A stretch of DNA of 64,000 nt from contig NZ_VDMO01000012.1 in assembly GCF_006335125.1 (NCBI RefSeq), positions 1 through 64,000 of the forward strand, given 5' to 3'. Below, piece by piece: positions 17,573 to 27,513 of this stretch. The stretch's first letter is position 1. Each line of letters starts with the position of its first letter. The position numbers were made by a program, and so were the translations under genes. Below the pieces are notes generated by a model, which did no database searches, had not been told where the DNA came from, and was given only the letters and a program-made list of their open reading frames with translations. The stretch is from Deinococcus radiopugnans ATCC 19172. GTDB taxonomy: Bacteria > Deinococcota > Deinococci > Deinococcales > Deinococcaceae.

Positions 17573-18237
17573 ACGCGGCCCCGGTAGATACAGCCCAGGC
17601 GGGCCAGTCCCCGCTGCGCGTCCTGGTGGTGGACGATCAGCCGCTCGTGCGTCAGGGTCTGGCCTCGCTGCTGGCACTGGAAGACGATGTGGAAGTGGTA
17701 GGCCAGGCCGAGAACGGGCTGGAAGCCCTGCATCTCGCGGAGGAATTGAAACCCGACGTGGTGCTGATGGACGTGCGGATGCCGGTGATGGGCGGCGTTC
17801 AGGCCACCGGGGAATTGCGCCGCCGGAGCGGCCCACCCGTCGTGCTGCTGACCACTTTTGAAGAGGTGGAGGACATGACGGGCGGCTTGAACGCGGGGGC
17901 GGCGGGGTACCTGTTCAAGAGCGCACAGATCGAGGAGATTCTGGACGCCCTGTGGCGGGTTCACCGGGGCGAGGGGGCCATTCATCCCCGCGTGGCCCAG
18001 GCGCTGGCCCGGCAACTGCGGGTGCCTGCTCCAGCCACGGCTGCCGCGCCGCTGACCGAGCGGGAGCAGGAGGTGTTGCGGGGCCTGGCCGCCGGTCACC
18101 CGAACAAACGGATCGGGAGCCACATGGGCATCAGCGAGGGCACCGTCAAAGTCCACGTCAGCAACATCCTGGCAAAACTGAGCGTGGGCAACCGAACTGA
18201 AGCGGTGCTGCGGGCGCAGGAGCTGGGACTGCTGTAG
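17545..18237 (+). CDS. NarL/LuxR-type response regulator (resident paralogue)
   Basis: 230 residues. Receiver domain with Asp76 (VVLMDVRMPVMGG) and the LuxR helix-turn-helix near the C-terminus (LTEREQEVLRGLAAG, GISEGTVKVHVSNILAKL). The DNA-reading helix is identical in that stretch to the transposon regulator, so both probably recognise the same operators. Confidence 0.9.
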   Translation: MSDAPPVPVDAAPVDTAQAGQSPLRVLVVDDQPLVRQGLASLLALEDDVEVVGQAENGLEALHLAEELKPDVVLMDVRMPVMGGVQATGELRRRSGPPVVLLTTFEEVEDMTGGLNAGAAGYLFKSAQIEEILDALWRVHRGEGAIHPRVAQALARQLRVPAPATAAAPLTEREQEVLRGLAAGHPNKRIGSHMGISEGTVKVHVSNILAKLSVGNRTEAVLRAQELGLL

Positions 18238-18302
18238 CTGGAATGGCCCCATAACTCATAAGCTGCTCATGCGAGTTGGACAAAATTTCGGCCTTCGCTA
18301 GG

Positions 18303-18913
18303 TTAAGCCCGGATACGGATGGCCCGCTTGATCCCCTTCCGTCTCAGGAAGCGGAACCACTCGCCGCCGATGAATTCCCGGTCGGCGACCAGGCCCTTCC
18401 AGCGTCCCGCTGGAAGGGCCTTCAAGAGCCTGGAGACCAGCTGGATTCGCCTGACTGTGCCGCTGTTCCCGTCGTGATCCAGAGCGGTCCAGACGAGAGG
18501 CACCGTATATCCGTGAAGGACGACTCCAAGGACCAGGAGGTTCAGCGGTGAATCCCCACGTTCCCAGGTGCGGGCAGGCGTCCTCATGGGCGTCCGTTCT
18601 GCCCAAGAAGGTGCGGTCCATGCTGAGCAGCAGTTTTCCGGGGGGCAGCAAGGCCAGCAGAAACGCCAGAAAGACTGGTTCGGTCAGTTGGGGATCCCGG
18701 CAGCCTCGTTCCACCCGACGTCTCTTCGCCTCGATCGAGCTGATTCCGGGGAGGTGGGCGCACAGGTCACTTTGATTGACGCTCCTGGCCGTGACCATCG
18801 CGAAGACGATGTCCCAGGGCACGCTGCAGCGTGTCGTGGCGCAGGAAAGGGACGCAGGCTTTGAAGTGGTGGGTCAGTTCGGTACGCTGGAGATCGGCGG
18901 GTTTTGGAGTCAT
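18303..18913 (-). pseudogene. IS4-type transposase relic
   Basis: Beginning at ATG 18913 (MTPKPADLQRTELTHHFKAC), the frame shifts twice: before DIVFAMVTARSVNQSDLCAH and again around LLLSMDRT, continuing as LNLLVLGVVLHGYTVPLVWT. The C-terminal half with the catalytic Glu is missing. This is a decayed IS4-type transposase. The following 300 bases to 19208 hold no gene I can support. Confidence 0.65.
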
Positions 18914-19208
18914 CACACACCCAAAACACCGCCGATTGTCGTGCCGATTCGCGACCCTTCACACGTTGAGGGATTTCCCGTCCACCACAACCTCAACTCG
19001 AAGATGTCCGGTACAGAGGGTGAAGTTGATTGCCCTCGCGGGTGAGGTAGGGACCGGTGGTGACGAAAATGGTATCTGGCATCCATTCCAGTGTGGCAGA
19101 GCGCAGGGGCCGTCAGAACAATCCCAACTCCCTTTCCGCCACTTATGTCAGGCTGAGGTACACCCAAAACTGACAGCCGAGAGTCGGAGGGCCAGAGGTA
19201 TGGAATGC

Positions 19209-19232
19209 AAAAAGCCCCCTGCATGAAGGGGG
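19209..19232 (-). terminator. Rho-independent terminator of the PRC-barrel gene
   Basis: On the minus strand CCCCCTTCATGCAGGGGG is followed by CTTTTTGC. It sits 17 bases beyond the stop at 19249. Confidence 0.75.
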
Positions 19233-19248
19233 TCAGAGGCAGGCGTCT

Positions 19249-21105
19249 TTAGCTCTGTGGCTTGGGATCGGTGGAGGTCGTCCCGTCAGCGACAGTGTGC
19301 TGTGTCAGGTCTGGCTGGCTCTCCAGCGCGCCCTTGCCGTGCTCGTCGGGCCGGCTGTCCAGCGGGTTGATGTCCGGCGTCTCCTTGCTCACGCTGTCCA
19401 ACAGGATGTCCAGCACGTCACCCTGGGTGGCCAGCTCCACGGCCTTGTGGGTCACGATCTCGCCCAGATTCAGGATGATGCTGTCGTCGGGCGCCAGGAT
19501 CACACGGTTGACCGGGCGGCCCAGGGCGTCCTTGATCTTCTGCTCGTGGGCGGCCTTCTGACGCTCCTCCAGGGCTGCCCCGGCATCCTCCCGGCGCTCA
19601 CCAATCCAGCCCTTGGCGCGGTCCAGCAGGGTGCTGGCCCCACTCGACACGTTCTCCAGCCCTCCGGCCAGGGCGGCGCGGGTGTCGGTGCCGCCAGACT
19701 GGGTCTGGCGCACGCCAGTGGCGGCCAGCAACTGGTCCGCGACGCCCAGATGCTGAGCACGTTCCACGATGGCCGCTGTGACGATCTGGCCCTGCGCGGC
19801 CACCAAGCTGCCGCCCGGACCACGCACCTCGCTCTTCGCGCGGCGGCCAATGGCGGCCTCGGGGCTGCCCGGATCCACACGGTCTCCTGCCCGCGCACTC
19901 TGGACGCTGCCCGCGAGCGCCGCGGCGGTCAGGGCGCCCAGCTTGCCGGTCTGTTCGGCGTAATCCGCCTGGTACTCGGTGATCACGCCACCTTTGTAAA
20001 CAATCGTTTCGCCCGCGTCGGTGATCACGTCCTGGCTGGCTGTTTTGCCCACCACGTAAGCTTTCTGGCGCTCGGCCGTGGCCCCGCGCAAGTCCTCGAA
20101 GCTGCCCTGCACGCGGTCCCTGGCGTCACCGTAGGTGGCCACGATCACGCCCCCGGTGGCACTGGTGGCCAGCGCCCCCAGCTTGCCATCCCGCTCGGCG
20201 CGCTCGGCCTGCTCGGCGGTGATGATCTGGCCCTTGGTCACGATGGTGGAGCCATCCTCGGCCAGCAAGTCACCCCCAGCCTCCTTCCCCACCACGTACT
20301 CTTTCTGGCGTTCCCTGGACGCGTCGGCAATGTTGCCGTAGGCGTCGGAGATCGCTCCGCCCGTCGCTGCTGTGGCCAGGGCCGTCAATTTGCCGTTCTC
20401 TTCAGCTTGCTCCGCCTGCTCAGCAGTGATGGTCTCACCCTTGCTCACGATGACGGTGCCGTCGTCCAGGGTGAGGTCGCCGCCCGCCGTCTTGCCGATG
20501 GCGTATTCCTTCTGGCGTTCCTTGGTGGCGTCGGCGATGTTCTCGTAGACGCCCTTGAGCGAGTCACCGGCGCTGCTCAAGGCCCCCTTGAGGCCGCCCG
20601 GCTCCTGTTCTTGCATGGCGGCCGCCACGGACAATGGCACCATGGCGGTGTCCGTCCCGATCTGCACAGCATCGGGGGCAGGCACAAAGGTTCGCCCATT
20701 GCTCAGGTCCGAGAACAGGCCGCCGGTGGTCTCGTAGCCTTCCACCTTGCCGGTCGTCTCGTCGAAGTACACGTCGGCGATCTTGCCCAGGTCCTGACCG
20801 TCGGTGGTCAGCAGCGCCATGCCGATCAGGCTGATCTTGCTGTCCAGCACATCGGCCAGCCGGCCATCGTCACGAGTGGTGGTGACCTGGTCCGCCGAGT
20901 CGATCATAATGGCGTCCTCGCCGATGGCGCGGATCATCTCGAAGGGCACGACTTTGGCGGCGCGGAACCAGCCGCCCTCGTCGACCAGCAGGCCGAGGAC
21001 CTCATTGGCCTGGTGATCGAAGATCAGGTCGTGCACGCTGTCGATGCGCTGGCCGGAGTCGAGGGTGACGATGTGCCGTCCCAGAATGTCTTTGCCTTTA
21101 ATCAC
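19249..21105 (-). CDS. Large PRC-barrel protein with degenerate repeats
   Basis: 618 residues from a GTG at 21105. Two PRC-barrel domains occupy about 1-75 and 85-160 ([40 protein letters not shown]). Then a unit of roughly 55 residues recurs with decay, patterned as GK-x-AGGD...DG-x-TIV-x-KG-x-x-IT-x-EQAE-x-AE-x-x-GKL-x-AL; three copies are clear (about 205-395) and two are weaker (about 420-465 and 530-575). Sequences between them (ERQKEY) look coiled. PRC-barrels bind RNA or membrane partners; no precise role is known. It heads a cluster of envelope/stress genes. Confidence 0.7.
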   Translation of the reverse strand: MIKGKDILGRHIVTLDSGQRIDSVHDLIFDHQANEVLGLLVDEGGWFRAAKVVPFEMIRAIGEDAIMIDSADQVTTTRDDGRLADVLDSKISLIGMALLTTDGQDLGKIADVYFDETTGKVEGYETTGGLFSDLSNGRTFVPAPDAVQIGTDTAMVPLSVAAAMQEQEPGGLKGALSSAGDSLKGVYENIADATKERQKEYAIGKTAGGDLTLDDGTVIVSKGETITAEQAEQAEENGKLTALATAATGGAISDAYGNIADASRERQKEYVVGKEAGGDLLAEDGSTIVTKGQIITAEQAERAERDGKLGALATSATGGVIVATYGDARDRVQGSFEDLRGATAERQKAYVVGKTASQDVITDAGETIVYKGGVITEYQADYAEQTGKLGALTAAALAGSVQSARAGDRVDPGSPEAAIGRRAKSEVRGPGGSLVAAQGQIVTAAIVERAQHLGVADQLLAATGVRQTQSGGTDTRAALAGGLENVSSGASTLLDRAKGWIGERREDAGAALEERQKAAHEQKIKDALGRPVNRVILAPDDSIILNLGEIVTHKAVELATQGDVLDILLDSVSKETPDINPLDSRPDEHGKGALESQPDLTQHTVADGTTSTDPKPQS

Positions 21106-21159
21106 GGGTTACGCTCCAAGAAGAGGTTGAAAACGGAGAAGGAGGAACCGCCGGGCGCT

Positions 21160-21297
21160 TTAGATAAAGCCCAGATTGAGGATGCCCTGCGGTTTGAGGT
21201 ATAGGAAGTACGCCAGCAGGAAGAGAACGATGATGATCAGCAGGATCAGCAGCCAGGTGCCGCCCCCGCCCCCACCAGTGCCTTTAAGTCGGGTCAT
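21160..21297 (-). CDS. 45-residue single-helix membrane protein with poly-Gly
   Basis: Starts at ATG 21297 (GGAGG six bases before). MTRLKGTGGGGGG is followed by one strong membrane helix (WLLILLIIIVLFLLAYFLYL) and a short tail. It lies 55 bases upstream of the PRC-barrel gene on the same strand, so the two may be co-transcribed. Function unknown. Confidence 0.6.
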   Translation of the reverse strand: MTRLKGTGGGGGGTWLLILLIIIVLFLLAYFLYLKPQGILNLGFI

Positions 21298-21425
21298 GTT
21301 GCCTCCACCCCAAAATTTAGAGTGATTGGTCTGACCGTGGGAAATTAAAGGCTGCGGTGGAGCTTTGCTGAACCTTGGCGTAATCTTCAGAGAATGGATT
21401 GAAAAGGCTGGCCTGCTCTGAATCA

Positions 21426-21593
21426 TCAGGCCGTGTGACCATTAGATGCAGAGGTCACGAGGATGCCTTCGATGATCTGCTGGCTGCGGGCATACCAGCC
21501 AAGGCGTACCACGTCAGGCCGCCAGGCATCGCCCCACACGATGAGGGGCCTTTGCTGAGCTGAGGACTCCCCTGGCTCCAGCCTCACGTTCAC
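21426..21593 (-). CDS. Small uncharacterised protein
   Basis: About 55 residues from a GTG near 21593 (VNVRLEPGESSAQQRPLIVW, GWYARSQQIIEGILV). Composition looks coding and the frame is consistent. The start is uncertain, as only a weak GAGAGGA site lies upstream. It is divergent from the gene at 21620. Confidence 0.35.
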   Translation of the reverse strand: MNVRLEPGESSAQQRPLIVWGDAWRPDVVRLGWYARSQQIIEGILVTSASNGHTA

Positions 21594-21619
21594 AATTTCC
21601 CGTGTCCTCTCCTGACCAG

Positions 21620-21862
21620 ATGCCCCATTCCATCCTGGTCCAGGAGGTTCCCACTGCGGAACAGCTCGAAGCGATTGTTGAGGCAGTGGTTCAGGCCGGC
21701 TTTCAGGATGTGACCGCGACGTACGGGCCAACCCCTCATCCCGTGTCCGGCACGGGCCTAACGGTGGTGCTCAATCATGCGGACCCGGAGCGCATGGCCT
21801 GGGCCAGGAAGTGCTGGGTGGACGAATTGACCCGGCTGGGTTTCCACGTCAGTCTCGCCTGA
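21620..21862 (+). CDS. Small uncharacterised protein
   Basis: 80 residues from ATG 21620 (MPHSILVQEVPTAEQLEAIV). It looks like a compact alpha/beta protein (QAGFQDVTATYGPTPHPVSG, LTVVLNHADPERMAWARKCW). No family recognised. It is followed by about 280 bases with no gene before the YqhA-like gene. Confidence 0.5.
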   Translation: MPHSILVQEVPTAEQLEAIVEAVVQAGFQDVTATYGPTPHPVSGTGLTVVLNHADPERMAWARKCWVDELTRLGFHVSLA

Positions 21863-22143
21863 GCCTGGCGGGCCTCCAGCACCTCACCCGCTGGGAGCAA
21901 CCAGACGCTCCGCCGAGCGCAGTCCCCCATGAAAATCCCCAGACTCATCCCGACGGCAGGAGCTGGCGGAGCACGCCCGCTAGCGGGCCGCGCAGCTGAG
22001 CAGGGAAGAGCTCTGACGCCACGCCCGGTGAACGATGACGTTCAGGGCTTGGTGAAGTGGCGGCCCTAACGGGCTGCCGCTGCCGATCCCTACACTGCTC
22101 CGCACGCCCCATGCCTGCCCGTGGGCGTCTTCCGAGGAGAGTC

Positions 22144-22779
22144 ATGACTGTACGCCCCACCCCCAGCGACGAGCGCCCCCTCACCCCCTTCAGCCGGGCC
22201 ATCGGCCAGTCGCGTTTCATCGTCCTGCTGGCGGTGGTCTCGGTGATGCTGGTGGCCGTCGCGCTGTTCCTAATCGGCGTGATTCAGGCCGGCACCGGCA
22301 TCTGGTCTGCGATTCTTGCCGTTTCAGACGGCAAGTTTGAGGCCACGCCACTGACCATCGCTTTTCTGGAGATCGTCGCCACCATGCTCAAGGCGGTGGT
22401 GTTCTACATTATCGGCGTCGGGCTCTACAGCCTGTTTATCGCGCCCCTGAACCTGACCGTTTCACTGGGTGTGGAAACCCTGAGTGACCTCGAGGACAAG
22501 ATCGTCAGCGTGGTGATCGTGATCCTGGCCGTGACCTTCCTAGAACATTTTGTGCGCTGGGACAACCCCCTGGACACCCTGCAGTTTGGCGGCGCGCTGG
22601 CCGCTGTGGTCCTGGCCCTGGTCTTCTTCCAGCGTCACAGCCACGCGGCCAAGGAAGCGCAGCAGGCCAAGAATCCGGACACTGTGGCGCGGGCCAAGAA
22701 GGAGATGTTCGAAGAAGACACAGTCGAGCATGAGATCACCGAGCAGGAGATCGAGGGAAAAACGCAGTCCAGGGGATGA
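22144..22779 (+). CDS. YqhA/UPF0114-family membrane protein
   Basis: 211 residues from ATG 22144 (GAGGAGA just upstream). Membrane helices at about 22-48, 72-100, 115-140 and 150-165. The segment FLEIVATMLKAVVFYIIGVG, and LETLSDLEDKIVSVVIVILA-like sequence after it, are typical of UPF0114/YqhA proteins. The tail (about 175-211) is highly charged. The role is unknown; here it neighbours envelope/stress proteins. It converges on the gene ending at 22892, with a shared terminator. Confidence 0.75.
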   Translation: MTVRPTPSDERPLTPFSRAIGQSRFIVLLAVVSVMLVAVALFLIGVIQAGTGIWSAILAVSDGKFEATPLTIAFLEIVATMLKAVVFYIIGVGLYSLFIAPLNLTVSLGVETLSDLEDKIVSVVIVILAVTFLEHFVRWDNPLDTLQFGGALAAVVLALVFFQRHSHAAKEAQQAKNPDTVARAKKEMFEEDTVEHEITEQEIEGKTQSRG

Positions 22780-22849
22780 GGGGAAGGGCCAATGACACGG
22801 CTGCCCCAGCGCTCCACATCCCAACAGACCCCACCTCTCTCCACCAGAA

Positions 22850-22876
22850 AGCGGCCCGACGTCATGTCGGGCCGCT
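22850..22876. terminator. Bidirectional hairpin terminator
   Basis: AGCGGCCCGAC (22850-22860) pairs perfectly with GTCGGGCCGCT (22866-22876), loop GTCAT. It lies between convergent genes ending at 22779 and 22892 and could serve both. Confidence 0.75.
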
Positions 22877-22891
22877 GCGTTGACCTCTGGG

Positions 22892-23821
22892 TTAACGAAT
22901 CGGCGTGCGGGCAATCGCGCGGTGCGTCGCCGCACTCCTGGCCCCAAAGATGCTCGCCAGCAAGGTCAGACCCGCGGCCAGCAACCAGCCCCAGCCCGCC
23001 GTGCTCGCCGCCGTGCGCGCCGCCGACTCGGCACTCTTGACGGCCTGATCGGCCTGCTGCTGAATGCGGTCCACCGACTGATTGATCTCGCTCTGCACCT
23101 CGGTGGCCTGGGCGTTGCTCAGCCCCTGGCGCTCCAGACGGGTCACGAACTGCGGGCCACTCAGCGCCTTCTTGATCGAATCCACGCGGGCCTGGGCGAA
23201 GTCGCCGATATTGGCCAGGTCCACGTCGCCCAGATCGTTGCTGGCGCGGCGCACGATGCCGGTTACCACGTTCGCGGTGGCGCTGACCTGCGCCTGGTTG
23301 AGATCGGTGTTGTCAGCGATCAGTCCTTCAACGTCGGCCGGCGTGATGGTGTTGAAGAAGTTCTGGATGCCGGGCACCTGCGCACCGGCTGCCCCAGCTG
23401 CACCCGCGGCCGTGGCCGTCGTTCCGGCCACGGTCCCCAGCACATTGGTGGCGGTGCCCACCAGGCGGGAGGCGCTGTTCACGGCAAACACGGTGGTCAG
23501 CAAGATCAGCAGGCTGCCAACCACCAGCCCCGTCAACGTGGCGTCATCATGGGTCATAGCGGCGATGCCGTCCTCGTTGCGGGTGGCGGGCGCAGCAGAC
23601 CGTACGGCAGTCAGTCCAGCCAGGTACGCCCCTACCAGCGCCGCAATGCCCGTCCAGATGGCGGCGGCGATGCCGACGCCCGAGAGGGTCAGGCCCGTCA
23701 GCGCCGTAATGACGGTGCCCAGGGCGATGATGGTGAAGGTGGACACGAGGCCCACCACGAGTCCAGCAACCACACCGCGCCAGGACAGGCGGTGGGACAG
23801 GGCGTCAGCATTCAGGGTCAT
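22892..23821 (-). CDS. Multi-pass membrane protein with a helical extracytoplasmic domain
   Basis: 309 residues. Helices at about 15-38, 45-70, 95-115 and 270-295 flank a long soluble helical part (about 140-265, e.g. [40 protein letters not shown]). An Ala/Gly-rich linker follows helix 3. No named family can be assigned safely. It is the last gene of a run of stress-type genes on this strand. Confidence 0.6.
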   Translation of the reverse strand: MTLNADALSHRLSWRGVVAGLVVGLVSTFTIIALGTVITALTGLTLSGVGIAAAIWTGIAALVGAYLAGLTAVRSAAPATRNEDGIAAMTHDDATLTGLVVGSLLILLTTVFAVNSASRLVGTATNVLGTVAGTTATAAGAAGAAGAQVPGIQNFFNTITPADVEGLIADNTDLNQAQVSATANVVTGIVRRASNDLGDVDLANIGDFAQARVDSIKKALSGPQFVTRLERQGLSNAQATEVQSEINQSVDRIQQQADQAVKSAESAARTAASTAGWGWLLAAGLTLLASIFGARSAATHRAIARTPIR

Positions 23822-23850
23822 GGAACTCCTTGAGGAAAAAAGAAAAAGGC

Positions 23851-24279
23851 TTAGTCAGAAACGTCAAGCTCGTGAATCAGGGCCGGATCGCCCTGCACGT
23901 CAAGCACCTCACGGCGCAGCGTCAGGGTTTCCTCGTGGATATGCGTCTGGCCCCGTTTGGTCAGGGTGACGTCATACAGCGGCACCACGGTCTTCTGGAC
24001 TTCCGCACGCTCCTCGGCCAGCGTGACCGTGTAGGTCTGGCCGGGCAGCAGCGCCTGATCCCCCAGAAAGGCCCGGCCCGTGCCTTCACGCACCGAGATC
24101 TCGAGGGTCTCGGTGGTCAGGGTGACGGGCAGGGTGATTTCCCGCTCGGTCAGCACTTTGCGGATACTCACCTCGCCGACCTGCTCGCGCACCACCTGCA
24201 CCGCGGCGCGTTCCTCAAGCAGACGCAGTTCACCCACGACGGTGGGTTCACCGGAGAGCACGGGAAACTCGTCGTTCAT
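23851..24279 (-). CDS. DUF2382/YsnF-type stress protein
   Basis: 142 residues made of the alternating charged beta pattern of DUF2382: [37 protein letters not shown] and [23 protein letters not shown]2382 domains are common in desiccation- and stress-linked operons. It sits 9 bases after the gene at 24288. Confidence 0.7.
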   Translation of the reverse strand: MNDEFPVLSGEPTVVGELRLLEERAAVQVVREQVGEVSIRKVLTEREITLPVTLTTETLEISVREGTGRAFLGDQALLPGQTYTVTLAEERAEVQKTVVPLYDVTLTKRGQTHIHEETLTLRREVLDVQGDPALIHELDVSD

Positions 24280-24287
24280 GCGGGCGC

Positions 24288-24821
24288 TCAGTGCCGATCC
24301 GAAGTGCGCTTCAGCTCATCCGCTTTCGACTCGGCGTCGCGCTTGACATCCTTCACGGCGTCCTTGGCGTGATCGACAGTCTTCTCGCCCGCGCGCCCAA
24401 CCTCGCCGCCCAGACGCCCCAGGGCGTCTTTCGGGCTGTTCCCGCCCAGTACGTCGCTGGCCATGTCCTTCACGGCGTCGCCTGCACGGGCCAAGTTGCC
24501 CTCGATTCCAGGACTAACCCGCTTGAGCAGGCCGTTGATCTGATCCCGCACGCCCGGATTACTGCGGTACAGGGCGTACACGCCGCCTGCGAGCAGCACC
24601 AGACCCCAGGGGAAGCCACTGGACGAGCGCTGCTTGCGGATCTCTCCGAGTTCCTGCCGGATGGTTTGGAGTTCAGCGCCCTGTTTGGTCAACGCCGCCA
24701 GGGTGGCCGCCTGCTGTTTAGTCAGCGCTTTGGCCGTTTCCAGAGCAGCTTTGCGCTCCAGATGGGTGCCTGCACCCTGCACCGTGTCCTTCACATTTTC
24801 AATCGTGTCGTGAATGCTCAT
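24288..24821 (-). CDS. LEA/CsbD-like amphipathic protein with one membrane helix
   Basis: 177 residues. An N-terminal coiled helix (about 15-65, ALTKQQAATLAALTKQGAEL), one short membrane segment (about 70-86, FPWGLVLLAGGVYALY), then a C-terminal segment rich in Lys/Asp/Ala repeats (GDAVKDMASDVLGG, AKDAVKDVKRDAESKADELK) like LEA or CsbD proteins that stay hydrophilic under dehydration. It follows the PRC/DUF2382 gene in what looks like one operon. Confidence 0.6.
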   Translation of the reverse strand: MSIHDTIENVKDTVQGAGTHLERKAALETAKALTKQQAATLAALTKQGAELQTIRQELGEIRKQRSSSGFPWGLVLLAGGVYALYRSNPGVRDQINGLLKRVSPGIEGNLARAGDAVKDMASDVLGGNSPKDALGRLGGEVGRAGEKTVDHAKDAVKDVKRDAESKADELKRTSDRH

Positions 24822-24882
24822 GTGGTTTCTCCTACAAAGTGGGCCGGGACGCGCTGCGCCCGGCCCATGAAATCGAACCGGA

Positions 24883-25704
24883 TCAGGCCTTGCGCCCGTC
24901 CGTCACGGCCTTGCCGTCACTGTCCAGCTGCACGTCGCCGCTCTTGGTGACTTCCAGCACTTCCTTGCCCACCGTCTCAGTCACGGTCTGGCTGTCGGTC
25001 ACTTCCCGCTTGCCCACGGTGACTTCCTCAGTCACGAATGCCTGCTTGCTGACGTTGGCCCGCTCGGCTTCTAGATCAATGTGCAGGGTCTGCGAATCCG
25101 CTCCCAGGACCGCACCTTCCACAGGACGGGCGTCGGTCACCGCGTGGCGCTCGATGACCACTTCCTCGCGCTCGAGTTCGACGCTGACCTGTTCCTGGCG
25201 GGTTTCGACACGCTTGCCCACCTCGACGCTGCCCGCGACGAAACGCTCCTTGTTGACCATCAGCCGCTCCTCGAGCAGCTTCAGGGTGTCCGGAGTCGTA
25301 AAAGCCTGCCGGCGGTAGGTGGCCTCATCGGTGTCGGGCGCGCGCAGCACCCGCTCGTCAGCCATCTGGGACTCGGCAGCATAGACCTGGCCGTCGTGGT
25401 ACTCGCTGAGGTTGCGGGCCTGATCTTTCGTCAGGCCATCGAAGGACGCGCCGTCCTCGGTAAAACGGGCCTGTCCTACGGGGATCAGTACCTGCTTGCT
25501 GGAGAACCAGCCGCCCACGTCCACGATCAGGTACTGGATCTCGCCGGTGGTGGGCAGGACCAGGGCGTCGCGGACGGTGCCGATCTTCTCACCGTTTGCG
25601 CCGTACGCGTCGTTGTCACGGGGGTTGTAGACCCCCGTGCTGGAGAGATCGAGCTGGTGGTCATGGTCAAGTTCGGACATGCGGACGAGGTTCATCTGGG
25701 TCAT
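24883..25704 (-). CDS. PRC-barrel plus DUF2382 stress protein
   Basis: 273 residues from ATG 25704 (GGAG ten bases upstream). PRC-barrel at about 25-105 ([38 protein letters not shown]), then DUF2382 at about 140-255 ([37 protein letters not shown]). The C-terminal heptad-like charge alternation is typical. It is the first gene of the leftward operon that continues through 24288, 23851 and 22892. Confidence 0.75.
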   Translation of the reverse strand: MTQMNLVRMSELDHDHQLDLSSTGVYNPRDNDAYGANGEKIGTVRDALVLPTTGEIQYLIVDVGGWFSSKQVLIPVGQARFTEDGASFDGLTKDQARNLSEYHDGQVYAAESQMADERVLRAPDTDEATYRRQAFTTPDTLKLLEERLMVNKERFVAGSVEVGKRVETRQEQVSVELEREEVVIERHAVTDARPVEGAVLGADSQTLHIDLEAERANVSKQAFVTEEVTVGKREVTDSQTVTETVGKEVLEVTKSGDVQLDSDGKAVTDGRKA

Positions 25705-26235
25705 GGAGGTCTCCTGAAGACAGCCTCCCGTCGGGGAGGCTGGGATGTACTACTTCACTATGGGCGCTGGAAAGAGATCCCAGCTCAGCCGGGCTTTAGG
25801 TCAGCACAACCTGTCGTTGAGGAAAAGTTCAATCTTGAACTTCGGTGGCATCCCGTGTCCGGGACGAGAAAACCGCTGGCCTTAGGACAGAGATCCCGGG
25901 GGCGGTGGAACGGAATATCGGGTTCTGCGGTCCGTGACAGGGCCACAGGCCGCCCAGGGTCACGCTTTCAAGTGAGATCCAGGGGCTGAACGAGCACGTT
26001 CCGCCTGGCAGGGCGTACTGTCCACCCGAACCATCAGCAGCTAATGCCTATGGCCTTTGAATCCCTGCCCTGCATCTCGGTGGACAGGATCACCGCTCGC
26101 TCACGCTCCCACTGCTCGCCGTTCAGTTCAGCACACTCCGCAATCCAGATGAGCCGGAAGGGGAAATCAATGCGGACACAGCCCGACTCTCCGTTTCGCC
26201 CCTCCCACAATGTGGCGCGAATGGCGGGAGAGGGG
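25705..26235. promoter_or_regulatory. 530-bp intergenic region upstream of the stress operon
   Basis: No gene is supported here. Two structures stand out: a hairpin AGCCTCCC/GGGAGGCT at 25722-25741 in the likely leader of the gene at 25704, and the palindrome GTTCAATCTTGAAC at 25827-25840, a candidate operator. I looked for the Deinococcus radiation/desiccation motif and did not see a good match. Confidence 0.4.
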
Positions 26236-26255
26236 GTAGTGCTCCAAGAATCCCG

Positions 26256-27131
26256 TCAAGCGGCGAAGAGAGACTTCGCCGACGCGATCAGTTTATCCCA
26301 GGGGTAGGCATACCCAAGAGCCGAGTGCAACCTCTGCGTGTTGTACCAATGCTGGAATTGACCGCACTGGACGCGAAGTTCGGTGATGGACCGCACCTCC
26401 TGCCGGAAGATCCATTCGTATTTCAGATTTCGGTTGACCCGTTCCAGAATCCCCATTCCACCGCGCTGCGACACTTTCGCCCTGATCCAACAGCCCACCT
26501 CCTCACAGGCCTGCCGGAACGCCTGCGACGTGAAATCTGACCCTCCGTCCGACATCACCACAATGCTTTCTTTAACCCCGTGGCTATGGAGCAGCTGTAG
26601 TCCGGTCTGCAGCGCGGTAACCGCGCTGCTTGCTGAGAGATTGCGAACCACTTCCAGGTGCAGCACGGCGCGGCTTCCTACATCCAGCACGACATACACT
26701 CAGGCCGCGCCATCCGTGAGACTGAATCGGGTGGCGTCAATTTGAACCCGGCGCCCCTCGGGCCACAGAAGGGGCGTCAGGATGGGCACAGACGGACGCC
26801 GTGTTTTTTTCGGCTGGGCTGGAATCAAGTCCAATTCCTGGAGCAAGCGTCGAACCTCATGACGGCCAGGCGCAGCCTGACCGTGCTGCCTGGCCAGTTG
26901 ACGCTGAACGCGCCGATAGCCGTAGGTCGGATTCGCCAACGCGACGTCCCGCACCTGATTACGATGGGCTGTCTGTCGCGCTTGACGCGCTTTTTCCTGC
27001 TCCACGTGACGCCGAGCGTCACGCAGCTTCCAGTACGGCAAGTCGACGTCCCGGGCGAAGCTGGACAGGCTGACATGAGGTTGGTCTTGGAGCACCTCGG
27101 TGTAGAGCGCGAGGGCCTGCGGAACGCTCAA
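26256..27131 (-). pseudogene. IS3 orfB transposase with an in-frame stop
   Basis: Starting at 27131 (MSVPQALALYTEVLQDQ) the frame runs to a TGA at 26700 and then continues unshifted as VYVVLDVGSRAVLHLEVVRN to 26256. A Trp codon is expected there, so TGG to TGA is the simplest explanation. DDE residues are present: Asp in VQIDATRF, Asp in VMSDGGSDF and Glu in GILERVNRNLKYE. Unless the stop is read through, the transposase is dead. Confidence 0.75.
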
Positions 27132-27415
27132 AGACCCCGGGCTTTTTTTGCAATATAGAGGGACAACTCCTTCTCACCCAGCAGACTTTTCAGCCGCTCG
27201 TTTTCCTGCTCGAGGGCTTTGACGCCGTGATCGATGTGATCGCCAAGGAGGCGGGCCGTGCCCGCCTCCAGGAACTGCGTGCGCCACTTATGAATCAGGC
27301 TTTCAGCGACGCCATGCTGACGGGAGAGTTCCGCCACCGACTGTTCACCGCGAAGGACCGCGAGCACAATCTGTTCCTTGATTTCAGATGACCACGTTTT
27401 CCGTTGCTTTCCCAT
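27128..27415 (-). CDS. IS3 orfA
   Basis: 95 residues: a helix-turn-helix (KEQIVLAVLRGEQSVAELSR, HGVAESLIHKWRTQFLEAG) and a leucine-zipper tail (ALEQENERLKSLLGEKELSL). A run of seven A (27143-27149, minus strand) near its end is a classic slippery site; a -1 shift there enters the orfB frame, as usual for IS3 elements. Confidence 0.8.
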   Translation of the reverse strand: MGKQRKTWSSEIKEQIVLAVLRGEQSVAELSRQHGVAESLIHKWRTQFLEAGTARLLGDHIDHGVKALEQENERLKSLLGEKELSLYIAKKARGL

Positions 27416-27513
27416 ATGTTCCCTCCAGTGTGCCCTACCCTCTCAACGGGTTGGGGACTTTCTGTCGGGATTTCTGGAGCACTACCGGGCCTTCCCAAAG
27501 TCGGCTCAAGCCC

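Larger units (their letters stand above)
26236..27485. mobile_element. IS3-family insertion sequence
   Basis: About 1.25 kb with inverted ends GTAGTGCTCCAAGAATCCCG (from 26236) and GTAGTGCTCCAGAAATCCCG (reading in from 27485), two mismatches. It contains overlapping orfA and orfB on the minus strand. Flanking duplication is not evident. Confidence 0.8.

Noticed and set aside
19297..21204. 635-codon open frame on the plus strand
   Set aside because: It is the antisense shadow of the PRC-barrel gene; high GC gives long open frames opposite real genes. No domain or start supports it.
26230..27490. Target duplication of the IS3 element
   Set aside because: Bases just outside the ends (GGG left, CGG right) do not match convincingly.
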